Assembly (NCBI GenBank): GCA_964468205.1 | Contig: CAYXVG010000001.1 | Coordinates: 186,001 to 250,000, forward strand | DNA length: 64,000 bases | DNA from: CAWELS01 sp964468205 | Lineage (GTDB): Bacteria > Acidobacteriota > Terriglobia > Bryobacterales > Bryobacteraceae | Direction: 5' to 3' | In this document: positions 1 to 8,949 of the stretch, piece after piece | How positions within the stretch are numbered: the stretch's first letter is position 1 | How the letters are laid out: each line of letters opens with the position of its first letter | The notes under the pieces: generated by a model | Database searches by the model: none | The model's input: the letters and a program-made list of their open reading frames with translations, nothing else | What the model was told of the DNA's origin: nothing | Made by a program: the position numbers and the translations under genes

Positions 1-291
1 GATCGTTTTGTTGCGGTTGTATGGTTCGAGAACAAGAAAGATGATCCCGGTAACGAAGCCGAGAACGTAGCACAGGGTACCGGCGACGTTGTCGGTGATC
101 CCACCTTCCGCTGCCGGTTGAGCGGCAGGCCCGCCCGGGGGCGGCGTTGACTCCGGCGCGTCTCCTTCCGGAACCGGCGAGCCCGCCGGCGCCGCGGAGC
201 CCCCCGCATCAGCCGTTCCTTCCGGCGCAGCAGCGCCGCACTGAGGACAAAACTTGCCTTCGTATTCCGCACCGCAACTGGAACATGTCAT
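1..291 (-). CDS. Zinc-ribbon plus DUF4870-like membrane protein, C-terminus cut by window edge
   Basis: The 97 codons visible start MTCSSCGAEYEGKFCPQCG, a CxxC...CxxC zinc ribbon (residues 3-18). A Pro/Ala/Gly-rich linker of about 45 residues follows, then NVAGTLCYVLGFVTGIIFLV, which matches the first membrane helix of the DUF4870/Tic20-like family (NVAGxLxYxLGFVTGIxFLxLEPYNRN). The frame runs open to base 1, so the remaining helices lie outside. I chose the ATG at 291 because an AGGAGG lies 8 nt upstream of it; an in-frame ATG at 297 sits almost on top of that site. It is on the same strand as rapZ, 81 nt downstream of the rapZ stop, and may be the last gene of that transcript. Function is unknown; inner-membrane location is inferred. 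Confidence 0.8.
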   Translation of the reverse strand, partial: MTCSSCGAEYEGKFCPQCGAAAPEGTADAGGSAAPAGSPVPEGDAPESTPPPGGPAAQPAAEGGITDNVAGTLCYVLGFVTGIIFLVLEPYNRNKTI

Positions 292-372
292 CTTCATCTC
301 CTCCTATTCTCAATTCGTTCCGGGCACTACTGTATCGGAGTGGACGCGTAATTTCAACTGTACCGGCTCCAA

Positions 373-1260
373 CTACACCGGCTTGCTAAGGTCACGGTGA
401 TTCGCCCGCACCGCGTATCCGCCTTTCTTCAGTCGCTTTCGGATCGCATCGGCAATCATTACGGATCTGTGGTGTCCTCCAGTGCAACCGAAGGAGATCG
501 TCAAATAGCTCTTACCCTCACGAACATAGTGCGGTAGCAGGTAGATGAGCAGGTCGGAGATCCGCTCGATGAATTCCACAGTCTGCGGAAAGGAACGGAT
601 GTAGCGGGCAACACGAGGGTTTCTCCCTGTCAGTTCCCGATACTCGGGGATGTAGTTCGGATTGGGCAGGAAACGGACATCGAAGACGAGATCGCTGTCG
701 GCCGGGACGCCGTGGCGAAATCCGAAGCTATTGACATAAATGAGGATTTTTGACCGCTCGCCTGCTTCGCCAAAGATCTCGTGAGTCAGAGTGCGGAGAT
801 CATGCACGTTGAATTTCGTAGTGTTGATCGTATGCGCGGATAGTTTCCGGACCGCCTCCAGTTGGCGCCGTTCCTTCTGGACATTATCCGCGACGGTCCC
901 CTCGGTACCGAGTGGATGGGGCCGCCGGGTTTCGCTGTAGCGCCGAACCAGGGTATCGTCGTCAGCTTCGAGGTAAATGAGCGTGGTGTGGATCTTTCGG
1001 GAGATCGTCTTGTAGAGTTCCGGGAACTGGGCGAGCCCACCGCGGATATCGATAACAAGCGCGGCGCGGGTGATATTCGGAGAGTCTTTCGTCAACTCCG
1101 CGAAGGTGGGAACAAGATCCATCGGCAGGTTGTCAACGGCGTAGAAACCGAGGTCCTCAAGGCACTTGAGCACAGTCCCTTTGCCCGAGCCGCTGAGGCC
1201 GGTAATGATGACGAGTTCCGGTTGCGGTGTCGTGCCCCGCGTAGCCTTCTTGCTCATCAC
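373..1260 (-). CDS. rapZ: RNase adapter protein RapZ (P-loop nucleotide-binding)
   Basis: 295 residues; E. coli RapZ is 284. The Walker A GLSGSGKGT lies near residues 20-28, followed by the family signature around DLGFYAVDNLP. The Walker B-like stretch is VIDIRG. The C-terminal domain carries the conserved SFGCTGGHHRSV motif, which in RapZ forms the sensor-domain phosphate/amino-sugar site, then ANHRDL. In enterobacteria RapZ hands the sRNA GlmZ to RNase E and so controls glucosamine-6-phosphate synthase. That role is not proven in Acidobacteriota, where the protein may serve another sensing function. The first codon is GTG at 1260 or ATG at 1257, with no strong ribosome-binding site to decide. 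It lies downstream of hpf and rpoN on the same strand, the classic rpoN-operon arrangement, here without ptsN. Confidence 0.93.
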   Translation of the reverse strand: MMSKKATRGTTPQPELVIITGLSGSGKGTVLKCLEDLGFYAVDNLPMDLVPTFAELTKDSPNITRAALVIDIRGGLAQFPELYKTISRKIHTTLIYLEADDDTLVRRYSETRRPHPLGTEGTVADNVQKERRQLEAVRKLSAHTINTTKFNVHDLRTLTHEIFGEAGERSKILIYVNSFGFRHGVPADSDLVFDVRFLPNPNYIPEYRELTGRNPRVARYIRSFPQTVEFIERISDLLIYLLPHYVREGKSYLTISFGCTGGHHRSVMIADAIRKRLKKGGYAVRANHRDLSKPV

Positions 1261-1312
1261 GAGCGCTCCGCAGATTCAGTCCGGATCAACGGAAGGCCGC
1301 GGGGGCCCTCCG

Positions 1313-1867
1313 TCAGGCCTCCACCAGGTCGAAGTTACCGTCCCGACGGCGGAGGAGAACTGACAGACGGTCGCTTTCGGCATCCCGGTAGACCAGATAG
1401 TTCCGCCCATCCTCAAGTTTTAGCAGCGCCTCTTCCAGCGTGAGCGGTTTCTGATTCGCACGGTGATTCACCCGGAAGACCTGCCCGCTGACCGGAGGCT
1501 CTTCGGCCTCTTCTATCGGCGCGAGTTCCGGTTCGGCGACCGGTTGAGAACGCAAGGACTGCTCCGGCCCGCGATGCGTGGCGCGGAACTTGGCCCTCAG
1601 CTTGCGAACCTGTTTTTCGAGCTTGTCGACAGCCGTCGTCATGGCGGTCAGCAAATCCGGCGACGAGCCGACTCCAACCATGACGTGGTCACGGACATTG
1701 ACTGTTATTTCAGCATTGTGGGCGTGACGTTCGGACGTGAGAACGAAGTGCGCCTCACGCTCCTCCTTGCCGTCCACAACCTTCGCCAGTTTCTTGAGCT
1801 TTGATTCCAGCTTCTGTCGCTGGGCAGGAACTAACGAATCCAGCTTCCCTTTATAAGCGACTTTCAT
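1313..1867 (-). CDS. hpf: Long-form ribosome hibernation promoting factor HPF
   Basis: 184 residues, the length of long HPF (about 180-200) rather than the short enterobacterial form (95). The N-terminal S30AE domain (1-100) has the beta-alpha-beta pattern and the ITVNVRDHVMVGVG segment. A charged Glu/Pro linker leads to the conserved C-terminal dimerisation domain, recognisable by KPLTLEEALLKLEDG, NYLVYRDAESDRLSVLLRRRDG and FDLVE. Long HPF dimerises 70S ribosomes into inactive 100S particles in stationary phase. A GGAGGG lies 7 nt before the ATG. It lies between rpoN (45 nt upstream) and rapZ (52 nt downstream), a conserved order, so co-transcription is likely. Confidence 0.94.
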   Translation of the reverse strand: MKVAYKGKLDSLVPAQRQKLESKLKKLAKVVDGKEEREAHFVLTSERHAHNAEITVNVRDHVMVGVGSSPDLLTAMTTAVDKLEKQVRKLRAKFRATHRGPEQSLRSQPVAEPELAPIEEAEEPPVSGQVFRVNHRANQKPLTLEEALLKLEDGRNYLVYRDAESDRLSVLLRRRDGNFDLVEA

Positions 1868-1912
1868 GATTCCCTCCGTGCATCAAACCCAGGGGAGCGT
1901 CCGGCTGGGATT

Positions 1913-3478
1913 CTACTCGCGAACCCGCCGGTAATGTGTTGAAGGTATTTTCATGTCCTCCCGGTACTTTGCCACAGTCCGGCGGGAGACATCAAAACCC
2001 TCTTTTTGGAGTTGGTGAGCGAGATGGTCGTCGGTGAGCGGGTGGCGGCAGTCCTCCTCCTCAATCATCTTCTTGACTTTTCGCTTCAGCACGAGCAGCG
2101 GAATTTCCGCGCCGGCCCGCCCTTTCACCGGCTCGGAGAAAAGCTCCCGCAATTCAAAGAATCCCTGCGGAGTGTCCGCATACTTATTAGCGACGGCGCG
2201 GCTAACGGTGGAAGGGTCAACACCGAGTTCCTCGGCCACCTCCTTGATCATCATAGGTCGCAATTCGTCGATGCCGCGCTCGAGGAAGTCTCGCTGCCGC
2301 CGGACAATGGACTCGCAAACGCTCAGAATCGTCTGGCGCCGGTGATCGATGCACTTAATCAGCAGGAAGGCTGATTCATAGCGCTGTTTGACAAATTCCC
2401 GGACCTCTTTGCTCTCTTTGCTTTTCCGGTCTTTCATATACCGGTAGTTCAGATTGACCCGAAGTTGTGGCGAGCCTTCTTCGTCGAACCGAATTACATA
2501 GTCGTCGCCTTCCTTGACGATGAAAATCTCCGGAGCGACGGTTTCGGTTTCTCGAGCCGAAAAACGGGCGCCCGGGTGGGGGTCAAGTTCCTGAATGTGC
2601 TCGATTTCGGCGTCTAGTTCATCAACCGTTATTCCGATGGCCTTTGCCAATTCTTTCTTCTTGTGACTGGCGAGCAGCTTTATATGATCGGAAATGATTG
2701 TCCAGGCGAGCGTGCCGTCCTCGTCGTGGGCCTTCAATTGCAGTAGAAGGCACTCGCGCAGATCCCGCGCGCCTACACCCGCGGGGTCGAGAGATTGCAC
2801 GACCTCTAGGGCCTGCTCAACCTCTTCCATCGGGTGATCGCCCGACGTAGCGATTTCCTCCAGGCTGGCTTTCAGATATCCGTTGCTATCAATGTTGCCA
2901 ATAATGGAATCCGCGGCGTCCCGGACGCCTTCGCTGAGCACGAGCATGCTAAGTTGCTGCTCAAGGTAGTCCGCCAGAGTTACTGGAGCCGACAGAAAGG
3001 TCTCAAACGACGGCTTGTCGATCGGTTCGGATGCGGGAGCCTTATAGCCTGGATCAAGATAATCCTGGAAGAAAGACCCGAGGTCGATGTCTTCAAACGG
3101 GTCCGTTGCGGTCTCGGATAGACTTGGCGCTTCAGCCGGCGCCGTCTCGGGAGACTTCTCCGTCTTATCGCCGGATTTGTCAGTTGAATCCGAGCCGATG
3201 GTCTCCCGAATCGCCTCGAGAATTGCCTCGTCGGCCGGATGCGGGTCCTTTTCCCGCTCGCTTTCCAGGATGGCCTGGACCTCTTCAGCGGTTAGTTCGT
3301 CCTGACTGCCGGTGGACTCCTCGAGAAACGGATTCTCGGAGATCTCTTGCCGGATCCGGTTCTGCAAATCCAGGCGATTGTACTGAAGCAAGGTGGACTT
3401 GAGAACCTGGGCAAACGTCAGCTTCTGTGTCTGTTTGAGATTTGGCGCCAGCCGCTGACTCAGCGAGAGATTGCTCAT
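1913..3478 (-). CDS. rpoN: RNA polymerase sigma-54 factor RpoN
   Basis: 521 residues. Region I at the N-terminus is Leu/Gln rich (LSLSQRLAPNLKQTQKLTF) and contacts enhancer-binding activators. An acidic, less conserved region II spans about residues 55-150. The core-binding and DNA-binding domains follow, with a helix-turn-helix around EVAEELGVDPSTVSRAVANK. The diagnostic RpoN box is near the C-terminus as SRRTVAKYRE, with Ser where most homologs have Ala. It recognises -24/-12 promoters and needs AAA+ activators; none is encoded in this window. It is the first gene of the rpoN-hpf-rapZ cluster. The usual upstream lptB is absent, and a decayed protease occupies that place. Confidence 0.96.
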   Translation of the reverse strand: MSNLSLSQRLAPNLKQTQKLTFAQVLKSTLLQYNRLDLQNRIRQEISENPFLEESTGSQDELTAEEVQAILESEREKDPHPADEAILEAIRETIGSDSTDKSGDKTEKSPETAPAEAPSLSETATDPFEDIDLGSFFQDYLDPGYKAPASEPIDKPSFETFLSAPVTLADYLEQQLSMLVLSEGVRDAADSIIGNIDSNGYLKASLEEIATSGDHPMEEVEQALEVVQSLDPAGVGARDLRECLLLQLKAHDEDGTLAWTIISDHIKLLASHKKKELAKAIGITVDELDAEIEHIQELDPHPGARFSARETETVAPEIFIVKEGDDYVIRFDEEGSPQLRVNLNYRYMKDRKSKESKEVREFVKQRYESAFLLIKCIDHRRQTILSVCESIVRRQRDFLERGIDELRPMMIKEVAEELGVDPSTVSRAVANKYADTPQGFFELRELFSEPVKGRAGAEIPLLVLKRKVKKMIEEEDCRHPLTDDHLAHQLQKEGFDVSRRTVAKYREDMKIPSTHYRRVRE

Positions 3479-3648
3479 CTGCCATCATTATACCCGCAGG
3501 TAACCGCGTCCCGGCCGGACATCGTGGCTGTCTCAGGGGTATTTACCATAACAGGGCGGGCTTCGGCCCATCAGGCCGCGGGGAGTTCTGCGGTCATTTT
3601 TCCACGACGTCGAGGCCCGGCCACTAAGAAAAGCGGCGGGGTTCGAGG

Positions 3649-4646
3649 ATGAGCCGCGAGAAGGGTGGATCAACCGGTTCTCGTCTGCTGAACCTATTTG
3701 CCAGAGCGGTTCTCACCGCCGCGCTGGCAAGGGGCAGTCTGTGGGCCGGGCGGGAGTTCGTGGCCTTGCCGGGTGACGAGGTGGCATTTCGGGAGTTGCT
3801 GCTTCGTACAACCCAAATGTGGATCTCTCCTCTCTGCTCCAATTCCTGGCGGCCGGCGCCAAGACAAAGCCCCAGCGACAATACCGGACTTCTCTGCGAC
3901 GGTTGCCGGCGGGATTCACGGAATCTGGCATTTTCAAGCAGTTAGCGCAAAGTCCGTGGGTTTACTGCGGGAAGCCAAACCGAATTCGGCAATCGGCCGT
4001 TGGAGCGCCCGACGACCCTGCTGGGCGGAGCGGGCCGCTCTCGCAACCGTGCACGCGCCGGCCTTGGGAGACTGATCCCCAATCAGTACCTGGAGGCTAC
4101 CGGGCCAAGTGCGAACCGGATCAAGGTGTTCACACTCGATAGGGGAGCGGGCGGCACTCATCCGGACTTCGTGAACGCCGGCGGTGGATCCAATGACTCG
4201 GCCGTCTAAGGACAGGTCACGTGTGCCCAGAGTCAGGCGCTGGTTGCCAACACGATGTCCGCGCCGGCATGCACCTGGTTGGGCGATCACGGCCACGGTG
4301 CTCATGTGGCGGGAACGGCCGGGGCGGCCACGAAAACGGGCTGGCCTGTCAGTACGGCATTGCGACCGGGGGCTTCACGACGTACATCGGCCGAAGAGGC
4401 AGCATTGTTCCGGTCTGGTTGCGGGTGGAGCGATCCGCAGACCGGTTTACGGTGTACCGTTCGCCCGATGGAGCGGCGCGGACCCAGGTTGGGGGCACAA
4501 TGGCGCTCGGCATGAACGAAACGGCATATGCGGGTCTTGTGGTAGGCGCGGCGAGTGTGTAACAGCTTTCAGCAGCGGTCTTCGACAACGTCAGCGTGAC
4601 GGTAGCCGGGCCGGAACCCGGGAGAGTTACTGCATCCAATAGCTGA
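3649..4646 (+). pseudogene. Decayed secreted subtilase (S8, proteinase K-like) with C-terminal concanavalin-like domain
   Basis: No intact frame exists, but recognisable pieces occur in family order across two frames. Around 3840-3990 (frame 3) there is an inhibitor-I9-like propeptide ending in a degenerate YVEPNR-type stretch (YCGKPNRIRQ). Near 4120-4190 (frame 1) the Asp motif appears as VFTLDRGAGGTHPDFVN (usual form VYVLDTGVDLTHPDF). After a TAA at 4207-4209 the His motif appears as GHGAHVAGTAG at about 4288-4320, with Ala for the usual Thr. The catalytic core after it is missing. From about 4370 (frame 3) a DUF1349/LamG-like tail reads WLRVERSADRFTVYRS, is interrupted by TAA at 4560-4562, and continues as AVFDNVSVTVAG to a TGA at 4644-4646. 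Frameshifts, two internal stops and a deletion make this non-functional. An intact but different subtilase lies at 36308-39568. Confidence 0.75.
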
Positions 4647-4884
4647 GCCGCCGCGTCTGTTGCGTACGCATTACGCGGTTTCGCTCCGTGGGTCCGAGGG
4701 ACATTCATCCTCGCGCCCGGCTACATCACAGATAGATCTTGATGTGTTTGAGGGCAGCTTGCGAGGAAAACCGCTACCATTGATCGTATGCCTGACCTCA
4801 GCGCCGCCGGGATAAAGGAATCAGTGGAGAAGACCGGCATAACTGCCCCGGTGAAGATCACGAACCCCAAGTAGAGCGAAAACG

Positions 4885-6219
4885 ATGCCAGCTTCGGACT
4901 CCTCTGCCCGCCCCCCACAAGGAAAAAACCCGCTGGAGAAAGCCCTATCATTGTTCAGCACAGTGAATGCGGGTGAAGGCGGCACTGTGGTGCTGCTGTT
5001 TCTGAACGCTTTCATCATGATGGGGCTGTACTACATCTTGAAACCAGTTCGGGAGGGGCTGATCCTTTCGGGCTTCGGCGCCGTGATCAAGAGCTATTCG
5101 AGCGCGGCTCAAGCGCTCTTGTTCGTGGTCGTGGTTCCCGCGTACGGAGCTTTCGCGGCACGGGTGAATCGCGTTTGGCTCCTCTCCGGGATGACATTAT
5201 TCTTCATCTCGAATTTGGCGCTGTTCGTCATCGCGCTGGGCGCCGGCATGAACATCGGAGTGGTGTACTACATCTGGCTTGGGGTCTTCAATTTCATGAT
5301 CGTCAGCCAGTTCTGGGCGTTTGCAAATGACGTCTACACCGAGGAGCAGGGAAAGCGGCTGTTCCCGATAGTTGGGATCGGGGCCTCGGGCGGCGCGCTC
5401 GCCGGGGCATGGCTCACCGCGGAAGCGTTCGAGAAGATGTCGAATGGCGCGTTGATGACCCTTGCCAGCGCACTGTTGGGAGTCTTTATTCTCTTGATCG
5501 TATGGGTCAACCAAAGAGAGAGTTTCTCCCCGAGCGGAAAGGACACAAAAGCAAGTGAAGTGCTGAGCAAGGAAGGCGGGTTCGGGCTGGTGCTCAGAAA
5601 CCGGTATCTTCTGCTGATCGCGCTCTTCGTCCTACTGCTGAACCTCGTCAACACCGTGGGAGAGTTCATTCTCGGCAGTCTCTTCGAACAGGAGGCGCTG
5701 GCGCGTATTGGCGCTGGCGAGGAGTTCCGAGCTGAACGCGGCGAGTTCATCCGGACCCTCTACGCGGAGTTCTTCGGCTGGGTGAATCTGATTGGGCTTC
5801 TGATTCAGAGCTTCCTCGTTTCGCGGTTTATCAAGTATCTCGGAGTCCGCGGCACTTTGTTCATCGGTCCCTTGATGTCGCTCGTCACGTACGGTACGAC
5901 TGCCCTGCAGCCGGTACTGAGCGTAGTGAGGGGAATGAAGATCGCCGAAAACTCGAACGACTATTCCACCAACAACACAGTCCGGCAGTCTCTGTTCCTC
6001 CCCATGTCGCGGGACGTGAAGTACAAGGCGAAAGCGGCTATCGATACGTTCTTCGGCAGGGCCGGAGACGCCTTGCAAGCACTGGTCGTGTTCATCGGCA
6101 CTCAGCTTTCGCTGGCGATTCCCGGTTTCGCCCTCATTAACGTTGCGTTCGTCGCCGTTTGGATCGGCGTCGCGGCCGGCATCGTCAAAGAACGGAAGCG
6201 GTTCACCACTGAGAGCTGA
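4885..6219 (+). CDS. ATP/ADP-translocase (Tlc/NTP-NDP exchanger) family membrane carrier
   Basis: 444 residues with about 11-12 hydrophobic segments. The N-terminal GLYYILKPVREGLIL matches the TLC-family pattern (YxxLKPxREGLIL), and the protein has the even two-bundle helix layout of the family (COG3202). In Rickettsia and Chlamydia such carriers exchange cytosolic ADP for host ATP. Homologs in free-living bacteria are known but have no settled substrate, so adenine nucleotide exchange here is only a family-level guess. The start at 4885 is not backed by a clear ribosome-binding site; the first helix begins about 35 residues in. A sulfatase follows on the same strand, with its ATG 71 nt downstream. 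Location: inner membrane. Confidence 0.8.
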   Translation: MPASDSSARPPQGKNPLEKALSLFSTVNAGEGGTVVLLFLNAFIMMGLYYILKPVREGLILSGFGAVIKSYSSAAQALLFVVVVPAYGAFAARVNRVWLLSGMTLFFISNLALFVIALGAGMNIGVVYYIWLGVFNFMIVSQFWAFANDVYTEEQGKRLFPIVGIGASGGALAGAWLTAEAFEKMSNGALMTLASALLGVFILLIVWVNQRESFSPSGKDTKASEVLSKEGGFGLVLRNRYLLLIALFVLLLNLVNTVGEFILGSLFEQEALARIGAGEEFRAERGEFIRTLYAEFFGWVNLIGLLIQSFLVSRFIKYLGVRGTLFIGPLMSLVTYGTTALQPVLSVVRGMKIAENSNDYSTNNTVRQSLFLPMSRDVKYKAKAAIDTFFGRAGDALQALVVFIGTQLSLAIPGFALINVAFVAVWIGVAAGIVKERKRFTTES

Positions 6220-6290
6220 GAATTCTCGCATTTTGACCGAACAGCGGATCGAATGGAATCGAGATTCTGATAAGCTTGAGCCGGAATTCC

Positions 6291-7703
6291 ATGTCACGCT
6301 CCGCGATCTCACTTATCGCCTCTCTGCTGATCCTTTCGAGCCTGTCATGCCGCTCTCCGGAAACCGCGCCGTCGCCGCCCAACATTGTCTTCATCTTCGT
6401 TGACGACATGGGCTACGGCGACCTGAGCGTCACGGGGAACACCGACGTTTCAACTCCGAGTATCGACGCTCTCGCGGCCGCGGGAATCCGCTTCACGCAG
6501 TTTTACGACGCTTCCCCAATCTGTTCGCCGTCGCGCGTCGCTGTTACCACCGGCCAGTACCCGGCGCGGCATCTGATCAACTCGTACCTCAATAACCGCA
6601 CTCGAAACCGCGAGCGGGGGATGCGCGACTTCCTGGACCCGTCAGCCCCGGCAATCGCGCGAGCGTTTCAGCAAGCCGGCTACGCTACAGCCCATTTCGG
6701 CAAGTGGCACATGGGCGGCGGCCGGGACGTCGACGACGCACCCCGTCCGCAAGCCTACGGTTTTGACGAATCTCTGGTATCGTTCGAGGGGCTCGGCGAC
6801 CGAATCCTGCCGCCGGGGCGGCTCTCGGAACGAAGCGAGAAGCTCGGCCAAGGAGAGATCCGCTGGGTGGAGAAACACGAGCAGACGCAAATCTACGTCG
6901 ACCGTTCCATTGACTTCATCACGCGCAACAAAGATAGACCTTTCTATCTGCACCTCTGGCTGAACGACGTCCACGACGCGCACCGGCCGAGCGCCGAGAT
7001 GCTGCAGCCGTTCATAAGTCTCAGCGACAACCCGAATGTGCAGAAGTTCTATGCCGTACTCGTTGAAATGGACCGCCAGATCGGCCGGCTGATCACCGCC
7101 GTCGACGAAATGGGCCTCGGAGAGAGTACCCTCATCGTTCTCACATCCGACAACGGACCAACCGCGTGGCCGCGGTACTACAAAGAAGGCTGGCCGCCGG
7201 CCGGTTCCACGGCGGGATTCCGCGGACGCAAATGGAGCCTCTACGAGGGGGGAATCCGGATGCCCCTGATCGCGCGGTGGACGAATAAAATCTCCGCGGG
7301 AATCGTTGACGATACGACGATCATCGCGGCCGTAGATCTGTTCCCCAGCTTCGCAACCCTGGCCGGTATTAAGACGCCGCCAGTGGATTTCGACGGCGTG
7401 GATATGAGCGCCGCAGTGCTGGGGAGGCCGGTCGAGCGGGCCCGGCCCCTCTTCTTCGAGTACGGGCGGGACGAGACATACCTGAAGCCGGGTCTGGATC
7501 AAGATCAGAGTCCCAACCTCGCGGTCCGCGACGGCCGCTGGAAGCTCCTCGTCAACGACGACGGGTCGCGGCTCGAGTTATACGACTTCGACCAATCCAC
7601 CCGCGAGCGCGACAACGTCGCCGAACGCTTTCCAGAAGTAGCCGCGCGCCTGTCCGCTGAGTTGCTTGAGTGGCGCAGGTCTCTGCCAACACTGGACGAT
7701 TGA
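6291..7703 (+). CDS. Sulfatase, lipoprotein, type I (Cys) formylglycine family
   Basis: About 470 residues from the ATG at 6291; an in-frame TTG at 6276 is an alternative. The N-terminus is a lipoprotein signal (LILSSLSC, Cys20). NIVFIFVDDMGYGDLS supplies the first metal-binding aspartates. The formylglycine motif CSPSR is at residues 78-82, so Cys78 would be oxidised to formylglycine. FGKWHMGG, TSDNGP and a C-terminal GRWKLLVNDDG segment complete an arylsulfatase-A-like fold. The expected activity is hydrolysis of sulfate esters, probably on polysaccharides, outside the inner membrane. No formylglycine-generating enzyme or anaerobic maturase is in the window. It ends 1 nt from the convergent lolC/E stop. 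Confidence 0.92.
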   Translation: MSRSAISLIASLLILSSLSCRSPETAPSPPNIVFIFVDDMGYGDLSVTGNTDVSTPSIDALAAAGIRFTQFYDASPICSPSRVAVTTGQYPARHLINSYLNNRTRNRERGMRDFLDPSAPAIARAFQQAGYATAHFGKWHMGGGRDVDDAPRPQAYGFDESLVSFEGLGDRILPPGRLSERSEKLGQGEIRWVEKHEQTQIYVDRSIDFITRNKDRPFYLHLWLNDVHDAHRPSAEMLQPFISLSDNPNVQKFYAVLVEMDRQIGRLITAVDEMGLGESTLIVLTSDNGPTAWPRYYKEGWPPAGSTAGFRGRKWSLYEGGIRMPLIARWTNKISAGIVDDTTIIAAVDLFPSFATLAGIKTPPVDFDGVDMSAAVLGRPVERARPLFFEYGRDETYLKPGLDQDQSPNLAVRDGRWKLLVNDDGSRLELYDFDQSTRERDNVAERFPEVAARLSAELLEWRRSLPTLDD

Positions 7704-7704
7704 G

Positions 7705-8943
7705 CTACTCGTATCGGAGCGCTTCGGCCGGGGCGATGCGTGTGGCTGCCCGGGCGGGATAAAGAGTAGCCAGAAAACTCACCAGGATTGCTGCAGCGGG
7801 CACCCAGAGGGCGTCGATCCAGCGCGGATCAAACGGAACATAGCTGAGCGAGTAGACTTCCGCGTCGAGCGGGATCCAGCGGTACTTGTCGGCAAGAAAG
7901 CTCACTGAATACCCGATGATGACACCGACAACGGAGCCGACCGCTCCGATAATAACACCCTGCATAACGAAAATGTTCCGAATCTGCTCACGCCGGCACC
8001 CCATGGACATCAGCAGGGCCACATCACGCTGCTTTTCCATTACCATCATGATGAGCGTGATAAGTATGTTGAGGGCCGCCACCAGTTGAATCAGGCCGAT
8101 GGTGATCACCGTAACCACTCGCTCCATCTTGAGCGCACTCAGCAATTGCCGGTTTTGCTCCATCCATGTCGTGGGCGCGAGATCCGGTCCGATGATCTGC
8201 TTCGCCGCCTCGGCCACCGCGGGCGCGCGGTGAATGTCATCCAACCGAAGTTCGATCGAGTTCACCACGTCCTTAACCGCCAGTACCTTCTGAGCCGACC
8301 GCAGCGACGTGAAGGCCCAGTGAGCATCCAGCTCATGGAACCCAGACTCAAAGATGCCGATCACCCGGAAGCGGTAGATACCCGGGCGCGGACCGAAAGG
8401 CGTCAACTCGCCCTGGGGGCTGATCACCGTAACAACGCTGTTGAGCAGCATGCCGGTACGGGACGCCAATCTCGAGCCCAGCACGATTCCGGCGTGATCA
8501 GCCTCGGTCTCCTCCAACCCCTCTAGGCTGCCCTCCCTCAGGTGGTTGAGAACCTCAACCGGATGTACGTCCACATCCGGCCGTATGCCCTTGATTACAG
8601 CTCCGTCAGACTGAAGCGGCCCGCTGAGGAACACCGGTGCGTAGAGAGTGGGTTCAGCCGTCTCGACATGAGGGAGCCCCTCGAGTTGCTCCACCAGGGT
8701 CTGCCAGTTCTCGATTCCATAGCCCGGTTCCTTCTCGAGGATGCTGACGTGGGCGGTGGCGCCGAGCAGACTCTCCTGAAGAGTGTTGCGGAAACCGGCG
8801 TTGATCGCCAGAGCCACGATCAACGCCATCACCCCCGCGGCGACGCCGAGAATCGAGATACCGGTGATGATGGAAATAACGGCCTGCTTGCGTTTCGCCT
8901 TCAGGTAGCGGAGCGCGACAAAGAACTCGAAACGATTCCACAC
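7705..8943 (-). CDS. Lipoprotein-releasing ABC transporter permease LolC/LolE family
   Basis: 412 residues. The N-terminal helix region FFVALRYLKAKRKQAVISII is typical of LolC/LolE. A periplasmic MacB-type domain follows (about 50-265), then three C-terminal membrane helices of the FtsX fold containing LIMMVMEKQRDVALLMSMG, the coupling-helix signature, and the closing AARIAPAEALRYE. LolCDE moves mature lipoproteins from the inner membrane to LolA. The gene begins 6 nt after the lysS stop, so they are probably co-transcribed, an order often seen in this phylum. The ATPase LolD, commonly the next gene, is not here: the neighbour is a convergent sulfatase. One protein probably serves as both LolC and LolE (homodimer), but this is inferred. 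Confidence 0.9.
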   Translation of the reverse strand: MWNRFEFFVALRYLKAKRKQAVISIITGISILGVAAGVMALIVALAINAGFRNTLQESLLGATAHVSILEKEPGYGIENWQTLVEQLEGLPHVETAEPTLYAPVFLSGPLQSDGAVIKGIRPDVDVHPVEVLNHLREGSLEGLEETEADHAGIVLGSRLASRTGMLLNSVVTVISPQGELTPFGPRPGIYRFRVIGIFESGFHELDAHWAFTSLRSAQKVLAVKDVVNSIELRLDDIHRAPAVAEAAKQIIGPDLAPTTWMEQNRQLLSALKMERVVTVITIGLIQLVAALNILITLIMMVMEKQRDVALLMSMGCRREQIRNIFVMQGVIIGAVGSVVGVIIGYSVSFLADKYRWIPLDAEVYSLSYVPFDPRWIDALWVPAAAILVSFLATLYPARAATRIAPAEALRYE

Positions 8944-8949
8944 CGCCGG

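Noticed and set aside
862..1443. 193-codon plus-strand frame across rapZ and hpf
   Set aside because: It spans two well-identified minus-strand genes and shows no family similarity.
4788..4874. 28-codon frame just upstream of the ATP/ADP-translocase homolog
   Set aside because: No ribosome-binding site, no similarity, and nothing to suggest a leader peptide.
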